A stretch of 25,639 nucleotides of DNA, taken from contig JAQMWT010000338.1 of NCBI GenBank assembly GCA_029834535.1, positions 1 through 25,639 on the forward strand, in the 5' to 3' direction. The notes beneath the pieces were generated by a model that saw only the letters and a list, made by a program, of their open reading frames with translations, did not search any database and was not told the DNA's origin. The position numbers and the translations under genes were made by a program. This DNA comes from Chrysophaeum taylorii. Lineage: Eukaryota > Sar > Pelagophyceae > Pelagomonadales > Pelagomonadaceae. Position 1 is the stretch's first letter; each line of letters begins with the position of its first letter. This document shows positions 19,161-25,639 of the stretch, piece by piece.

Positions 19161-19799
19161 GCTTCCCAATAATCAACAAAACGAAGAAAACTAGGATGGT
19201 GCAGATCCCCCTGTGTTGCTCCCGAAATCAAATAGTGGTTTTACACTTGTCGTGGTACCTTCCGAACAAACGCAAAGTTTCATGACTCAGTATGTGTTTG
19301 GTCAAAGTTCTACACATGCTTGTTATGCAACAATGCTTAAACTGTATCATGAATACAACTTACCATTAATGACCACGCCTGGGTATGCTGATACGTGCGC
19401 TTCTGAACATGTGGTTAACTTTAAACGTTACGCCGACCCACTACATATCGTTAAACTGCCCGAGTCCTTGTCACCCGCCATCCAGACGGCTACAAACACC
19501 CAAAGTTTGAACAGTCATCCCTGCTCTTCCAAAGCATCCTAACGTTGGATATGTAAAGCTAGATGTTGCTCTTTTCCTACCCAAACAAAATCAACATAAC
19601 GATCCTGATTTGCACATCACCAGCATGACTAAATGGGGAGAAGACAAACTTGGTATACACCTCTATGGGGTTGAGTTTAAAGGACAATCATCTATCCAGA
19701 GCAAGATTGACGACAACGTCAAGATTACTTTGTTTAGATTAAACAATTTATTACCTACTCTCCCAATTTATTCGTTACAGCTAGCTAAAGCTCGAAAAA
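19161..19799 (+). pseudogene. Element C protease-like region
   Basis: Frame 19213-19542 contains YADTCASEHV (Asp at 19390). This is the position and shape of the copia aspartic protease active site, normally Asp-Ser/Thr-Gly-Ala/Cys-Ser followed by His; here Cys replaces Gly. The homologous reading appears to move to another frame after about 19510 (KHPNVGYVKLDVALF, then a hydrophobic-rich stretch to 19840). A copia protease would cut the gag-pol polyprotein. The unusual residue and the frame changes make this copy doubtful as an enzyme, and the assignment rests mostly on one motif and on its position. Confidence 0.55.
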
Positions 19800-22529
19800 A
19801 TGGAACTACGCTCTTTACAGTTCAGGTTGAGTGCTTTTAACCAACAGCGTGAGATGCTTAAACTATACTCCAAACTTCTTGAACGTGTAATTTACGTCCC
19901 GTGGTTTAAAACTATTTTGGAGTCCAAGCACTCACAGTTGCCTTATGTTCGCGAACATTTCTCACCTCCTGTATGACGCAAGTTTAACACACGCTTGCTC
20001 CATACTGTAACAGCCACTTCTAGTTCACGAGTACCTACTGTAACTCTACTTTGCTCCGGGATGTCCACTCCTGCATTCTTGGCTTGTGCTTCCAATGACT
20101 TGCGAATCAACATTAACGTTAAAGTTCTCGTTGAAAGCGATGAAAACCTTACGCATATGCTACGAAGACGGTTTGGTAATTCCATCGAAGTGTTTCCGTC
20201 ACTACCAAAGTTCCTTACCTATCTGCATCGAGCGTCGGATGCTGAACGTGCAAGATACTACTCTGACATTGTGGAATTGACTTCCCCATGTACCAATCGT
20301 AACATAATCAATGGGAGATCTATATCAACTTTCGAGCGAGATATGGACGACTCTTTATTTCCAAGTGCTCTAAGTGTACTTGAGCTTTTAAAGCCCCTTG
20401 TTCTTTTCATGGAGATGACACCACCACACTCTGCATCATATGAAGATCATATACGAGTTGCTAACCTGATCTTCTCCACAATGCATTACACGGTGGATAT
20501 ATGCGATCGCTTTCCATGTTACTTGTGTGGAGATTATCAAGCTAGAGAAAGATGGATCGTCGTTGCTCGCAAATATAATACCGGTCCACTAGATTTGCTC
20601 TCTTGGCCCAATATGCGAGTTACTTCTTTCCTGGACATTGCGGGTCATGTTAACTCCATAAGTCGCAAGTTAATTGTCGACGAACCCTGGACACAGGTCT
20701 TCTCGGATGTACCATTCGTTTCCATGCCTAAAACTTACAGCAGCTTCAGTCACACAGGATCCGTTCGCCTAACGGTTACCGAACTAAAGACACTAACCAT
20801 GCTGTTCCTCCGTTTGCATTCATATAAAACAATCGAACACCCAAGTCAAGACGAAATGGAGGGCATTTCTAACTTCCGCCTAGGATTTTTAGCGAATTCA
20901 AGAAAACCCCTAACGTGTATGACTTCACCTATTGAACTTAAGGCCTTTGTTGTCCTCTATAACATTATGGGACGCTTGTTCCCAAATTCTACTACATTAC
21001 CTGTGTCTTTTCGTATTACAACTATCGAATCTAACCAACCATCTCACAGGTTATTTTTAAATAAATCCTCTACTTCCTCCATTATCTACATCACTGGCGG
21101 AAGACACACAGGTGGAGACATCACAGTTTCTAACTCCTCCTCTAAATACCAGGCACACATAAATGCATTTGGGGAAACCTACACCTTGCAAACACATGAA
21201 ACAGGAATTGATAAGACTGCTTCTCTCAATCCTGTTACCGGTTTTCTTTGGTTATGCCAAGCTTACCACCATCATAATGAAACCCAAGACACCCGTCGTC
21301 TCGTGCAAACACTGGTCTCCCACACTTCACCTGTGCTTCACGATTCTTTCATTTTCTATCCCAAGACAAATCATCTTGAATTTATCGATAGAATCTTTGC
21401 TTTAAGTGACATGCATCTGTCTCAAAGCAGGTACCTTGGCTTCATCACATCCAGTGATAGAAAGATGGGCGCCAAAGTTCATTCTATTCACACACCAACT
21501 CCAACTATTCGTGGATTTGCGAACATGATCCTTTACGATCCACGGCTTGATCGCATTCGACATTACTCAACTCGCGAACTGGCACGCGCCAATAACTTCA
21601 CAGCGCACCAAATTAATTTTCTTCTGTCTTTGTCCCCGGACCTTTGTTGTGACATAATTGCTAATGCTATTCCGGCTGGAACCTATCATGTAATTTATAC
21701 ACATTTGTGTCAGATTGTCTATGATTTGCGTAAATTAACGTTATCACCATCTTTTGACCCTGATCATGCTTCTCTAACCAAAAACTATAGGCCAACCTCT
21801 TTCACTAACATATTTCCAACTGACACATCCTTCATATTAAACCAGAGTTCTATCACAATGTTATACATTTCTAATAAAGCATTCAAATGTTGTGACAACA
21901 TCTCTCCCAACCACGAACCTCCATTGTTTCATCTCGATTCAGTAGCCCAAGTATTCCTATCTAACATCTCATCCGCAGATGAACCATCTACTACAAAAGT
22001 GAAACACATTCCTCTCATAACTCCAAGACAGTTACATGAGAAACATGCTTCTTTTGACAGAAAAGTACATGCCAGAGGCACTCTCGCTTTTCGAGATGCT
22101 CAGCGACGTGCCACGAATTTTCACAACATTCACCATTCTAGTGATTCTCAGGCTATAAAAGCTGTTCAGGTCATTGCCAGCCCGGGACATCATCCTTCAG
22201 ATGTGCCCTACCGTAAGTTTTGTGTGGATTGTACCTTACATAAAAAACGTTTTCCTCATCCACATCATCTTACCAAGCAACCTTCATTTAAAAAAGTCTT
22301 TCAGCCCGGTGAAGCTTGGGCATGTGATGGTGGTTACGTATCTGTCCTATCCGAATGGGGCTCTTTTCGCCACATTTTAGTTTTCAAATGCCTCATCTCT
22401 AAATTTTTGTTAGTGTACTTTTGTCGTACCACTAATGCTAGTGCATTCTGTAATGCCCTCGAGTTTGTTCGCAATTTTTGCTCCACCTATGTTCATGTAC
22501 AATTAAAAATTAAAACAAATTTATTTTGA
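19800..22529 (+). CDS. Element C pol segment: C5 DNA methyltransferase-like domain followed by integrase
   Basis: The frame opens with ATG at 19800. One TGA (19975-19977) interrupts it, after which 850 codons are open. Residues are numbered here from the codon at 19995. Methyltransferase motifs in order: I (15-31, TVTLLCSGMSTPAFLAC), an acidic end of the next strand (VLVESDE, 44-50), IV (SPC, Cys99, followed by Asn101 and GR at 107), VI (FMEM, Glu140), VIII (QARER, 182-186), IX (TPTPTIRGF and STRELARANNF, 500-535) and X (IIANAIP, 554-560). A 300-residue region between VIII and IX replaces the usual recognition domain and includes an oxygenase-like stretch (about 335-410). Integrase follows: His-rich stretch 710-733, CVDC 743-746, and the first catalytic Asp778 in WACDGG. 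The expected second Asp may be Asn842 (KIKTN). It would methylate cytosine, perhaps on element cDNA, then integrate it. The distant match means activity is uncertain. Confidence 0.7.
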
Positions 22530-25500
22530 CTCTTTTAAACCCTATTTATCTCAACACGTGTTGAACATGGCATCAATATGTCTGCTTTCCCTCCCTACTT
22601 ACATGTGTTTATTCATGAAGTAGAAGCCGCTGTTGGTCATATAGCAACTGCTGCGTCTACACGACTCCGGACTCCGGCATATGCTTAATATATCCTATAA
22701 AGGTCACCCCCTAACAGATCCGGCACCACATTACCCGTGGGCTGTTATACATGCTCTTCAATCGTATAATCTCCTTCCTAATGTCTCTCTCGAACGCATT
22801 TATAATAAAGTCCTAAGCCCCCAACAAGTTTTGTTGGACCAATGTAATGTTCCCCAACAAGACTACCTCAAACCTTTTGGTTCTGTTTGTTATTTGCGTC
22901 TGGAGTCTAATGAATTTCACAAATATGAACCTTGATGCCGTCCCTACATTTTCTTATGTGGCGCTAATTTTATAAACCCTTTAGTCACACCCCATGTTAA
23001 CCACTTAGCTGGTGTTGTCCTCAATCCTGAGAACGGCCAAGTCCGTGTCTCTTCTAAACTTACCTTCCCTCATCTCATTTCTAAATCTCCTCCCGATTAC
23101 GAACAACATCCCCCACCCGCACCTTCACCCGAAATACCCTTTTCTGTTCAACGCACCCCCAATGATGCGGAGCAGAGGGGGAATGCTCTGTCCAACGACA
23201 TTGAACACGAGAGGGGGACTCCTTCACCCCTCGCACACGCTCCGACTCCCGTTCCCGCATGTGCTCCCGCTGCTTCTGCCCCCGGTGCTTCTATCGCCAC
23301 ACCTCCGGCATCTGAAGTGTCATCCACCACTTTACCCATTTTACAATCCTATCGGTCCCTATACTCCCAAGATGTCCTTCGTCTCACCCGCGGTTCTAAT
23401 CACCCTCAGCCTCGTCGCAAGACTAGTCTCAAGGCTGTCCTCAATCGTATTGCTTCGCCAACTGCTGCCGCTTATAACCAAGCTGGTGGCACGCTTGCTG
23501 ACTTCAAGTATGACCTCTCTAAGCAGTATATAACTTTCTGCGACCCCACCCTCCACTCCCTTCATATTGCTCACGGCATCCACTGGATGGCTATGCCTCC
23601 AGAGGGGGAATTTACACAAACTCTTCATCATCATGTTCACCAAGCGCTATTCCAGTCTTCTTCTGGTATATGTCATAGTAGCCTTAGCCATCCGTCGGCG
23701 GATGCCACTCCTGTTCATCTCCTCGACGACTTCAGCCTCGCGGACCTTCACCTTCCTCGTGCTCTTGTTCATCTAATTTCTGAACACGCTCAAGTTTTTC
23801 AAGTTCCTCCCGCTCAATATGCTTACGCTTTGCTAACGCCTCATTCTATTTTGGATCATAACGATGCTTCTTATGGCGCTTCAGAACCTCACCTCTCCGC
23901 CATTGAAGACTACATCACTGTGCAGTCTCATTACATTGATGCACACCTTGGAGATGACCCTCTACTAGTTATTCAACTTGTCGAAGATCCAGATCCCGCT
24001 CATACTAACGATATTGTTGATTCTTACACGATCATCCACCTTACCCATGCTCAAGATCCCAGCACTGTTGTTCCGGACGAATATAAAATTCCGGGCGAAT
24101 ATAAAATTCAAGCCAAGGATATCAAGATTGATGAATATGAGTTGACCTGCCTCAAAGGTCTTTCTGACGCTGATCGTAAGGCTTATATCTCCGCGATTTC
24201 CAAGGAGATTTTTGACATTGTCAAGTTTGGCTGCTTTAAACTCTCGTTGCCTATGGTCAACTCCAAGCCCATTGATACCCGACTGGTATTACGTATAAAA
24301 ACCAATGCTGCCGGCGAATACATCAAACATAAAGCGAGACTGGTCCTACGAGGATTCTTAGCTTCTCTGGGCACCGACTTTTTTAACACATTTAGCCCAA
24401 TGGCGCAGCTCACCGGTATCCGTTGTGTTCTGGCGCTCGCAGCCCACCTCCGACTTCCCGTCTACCACATAGACGTCCCTAATGCTTTTGTTCAAGCTCC
24501 TATAGACTCTCATGTCTACGTTAAACTGCCACAAGGTATTCACCTACTCGATCCTGAAGATGCAAAATATCAAGGACGACGTCTTCCAAAACTACTTAAA
24601 TCTCTTTATGGATTACGACAGAGTCCTGCTCTTTGGAACCAAACCATAAATGGTTTCTTCGACACGCTAGGCTATAAACGCTTTCGAACAGATACATGCA
24701 TCTATGCTAAAGTCCAAGCCGATGCTACGTTTTTACTTTGTACGCTATCAGTGGATGATGTTGTTATCATTTGTACATCGGAAAGTCTACGTCGTGAATT
24801 CCAACAAGCCATGAAGAAGGAATACTCGGTTGAAAACTTTGAAGAAGTTCATACTCTCTTAGGTATGCGCATAACTCGCACTACCGATGGTTCCATCTCA
24901 CTTGACTGCCAAGCTAAGATTGATGCATTGTTTGAAGAGTATCCCATCTTAACGCAGTTACGTCCCACATCAACTCCTATGTCCCCTTCAGCTACGTATA
25001 AAACTGGAGAGCCATCTTCTGATATGGACAAGTTCATCCAACACACCTTTTCCACCTTACTTGGCAAGCTTACTTTTGTACAGTTGGCCTGTCGCCCTGA
25101 TTTATCACAAAGCCTCAGTCGCTGTTCCCGAGGAATGCATAATCCAGCGTATTTGCATGTCCAAGTATTAACAGGAACTCTTCGCTATTTGCGCAAGCCT
25201 GAAAATCGCAATCTTCGACTATGGTACTACTCCGGTTCTTCCGCTCTAATGGACCATCTTAGATTTCTCATCGGCAATCGTACCGATATGGCAACCATGT
25301 TGGATTACACTAAAGAACAAGTGAATTCAGGTAATTTTGATCCACTGGTCGCGTTCGTCGATGCTGATAATGCACCCTCTTATGAACAAGATCGCAAATC
25401 TACAACTGGTTATGCCATCTTTTTATTTGGTTCCATCACTTGGAAGTCTAAACTACAGCCTATTACAGCTACTTCCGCGCATGAGAGTTAACTTATTGCC

Positions 25501-25639
25501 CTTAATATGTGCGCTGATGACGTGGTCTGGTTACGTAAATTGTTAACGGAAATGGCGTTTGCTATAAACCCGCAATACTATCTTCGCCAACCTCCAGGGA
25601 AAGATTTGTTATTAGATTATGATGCTCATGACAACCCTC
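22530..25639 (+). pseudogene. Element C pol: integrase end, linker, reverse transcriptase, RNase H
   Basis: After a frameshift near 22528 the integrase continues (GINMSAFPPYLHVF, then HEVEA with the probable third catalytic Glu). From 22681 one frame runs to the RNase H region with two stops: TGA 22933-22935 (Arg expected before CRPYIFLCG) and TAA 25489-25491 (Glu expected in HEAELIAL). The Pro/Ala-rich linker spans about 23090-23340. RT shows KHKARLVLRGF, DVPNAFVQ, KSLYGLRQSP and the catalytic SVDD (24748-24759). RNase H shows VDADNAPS and DRKSTTGY. The frame reopens at 22936 without need of the later ATG. The element leaves the window before RNase H ends. Confidence 0.88.
23156..23187 (+). 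repeat. Internal 32-bp direct repeat, copy 2 (in the linker before RT)
   Basis: This copy has the same core as the gag copy. Further AGAGGGGGA-type purine runs lie at 23209-23220 and 23600-23610, and on the minus strand in element A at 2211-2221, 2574-2585 and 2601-2614. Confidence 0.92.

Larger units (their letters stand above)
17228..19285 (+). pseudogene. Element C gag, one frame with three nonsense codons
   Basis: The ATG at 17228 begins a single frame of about 685 codons that stays in register through three stops: TAA 17435-17437 (Glu in element B), TAA 17822-17824 (Gln in B) and TGA 18533-18535 (Arg in B). The protein shares all gag blocks of B (LRFQDNSTKVSLQ, LNVNWYAHVFVEQ, ETRSGNNS, PYIPGTTATKPPK) and extends further into a helical, Glu/Gln-rich C-terminal part. 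It should form the particle shell, but no CCHC zinc knuckle is seen. A 26-bp tandem duplication at 19109-19160 throws the frame off just before protease. With a single copy, the frame would lead directly into the protease region apart from one TAG. Confidence 0.85.
16345..25639 (+). mobile_element. Element C: long Ty1/copia-class retrotransposon carrying a methyltransferase-like domain
   Basis: Reading rightwards: LTR/leader, gag, protease-like, cytosine-5 methyltransferase-like, integrase, linker, RT and RNase H, running off the window. The order integrase before RT is copia. With more than 9 kb visible it is much longer than the usual 5-kb copia, and the methyltransferase-like block accounts for about 1.7 kb of this. 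About ten lesions are seen: stops at 17435, 17822, 18533, about 19190, 19975, 22933 and 25489, a frame-shifting duplication at 19109-19160, and frame changes near 19540 and 22528. No 3' LTR is in the window. Confidence 0.88.

Noticed and set aside
17228..25491. In-frame stops in the retroelements as evidence of a reassigned genetic code
   Set aside because: All three stop types occur, they align to different residues (Tyr, Glu, Gln, Arg, Trp), frameshifts are also present, and the host genes end normally and contain no internal stops.
1..25639. CRISPR arrays, rRNA and tRNA genes
   Set aside because: I saw no regular spacer-repeat array and recognised no rRNA core or tRNA cloverleaf. A tRNA scan was not possible here, so a cryptic tRNA cannot be excluded.

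Overview
The window is nuclear DNA of a eukaryote, probably a unicellular alga or other protist. Three things point that way: spliceosomal GT-AG introns that are unusually short (38-61 nt in the cases I could resolve by reading frame), host genes for an alkaline ceramidase and a spliced alpha/beta hydrolase, and several families of retroelement. I cannot assign the lineage from the sequence alone.

Layout. (1) 1-4297, minus strand: a decayed Ty1/copia-class LTR retrotransposon (element A), entering from outside the window, with gag fused by deletion to the linker-RT-RNase H half of pol. (2) 4298-about 6310, minus strand: the 5' LTR/leader and gag of a second, related copia element (element B). 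B is cut off exactly where A begins, as if A had inserted into it. (3) About 6311-16344: a 10-kb host island. It holds a five-exon unknown gene (minus), a poorly resolved candidate gene (minus), a field of diverged repeats, a 5'-truncated LINE (plus), a two-exon acidic coiled-coil-like gene (plus), a two-exon alpha/beta hydrolase (minus), an intronless alkaline ceramidase (minus) and an ankyrin-repeat gene (plus). (4) About 16345-25639, plus strand: a long copia element (element C), a close relative of B in opposite orientation, running off the right edge. B and C therefore frame the island as an inverted pair.

The most interesting content is in element C. Between its protease-like region and its integrase, in one open frame, lies about 570 residues with the ordered motifs of a DNA cytosine-5 methyltransferase: a motif I-like glycine loop, motif IV with the Pro-Cys pair, a motif VI-like Glu, motif VIII QxRxR, and motifs IX and X. 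At the position of the target-recognition domain sits a stretch that resembles a 2-oxoglutarate/Fe(II) oxygenase core with one metal ligand replaced. The order would be gag, protease, methyltransferase (with oxygenase-like insert), integrase, reverse transcriptase, RNase H. I recall reports of methyltransferases captured by retrotransposons in dinoflagellates and charophyte algae, so the principle has precedent; the embedded oxygenase-like segment and this host may be new. Element C carries about ten stops and frameshifts, so this copy is dead, but its MTase-integrase frame is open over about 2.5 kb.

The host genes show no obvious functional link. They are useful mainly because they reveal the intron style. 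Element A lacks the whole protease-methyltransferase-integrase block, and B is truncated before it, so C is the only copy here that shows the domain.
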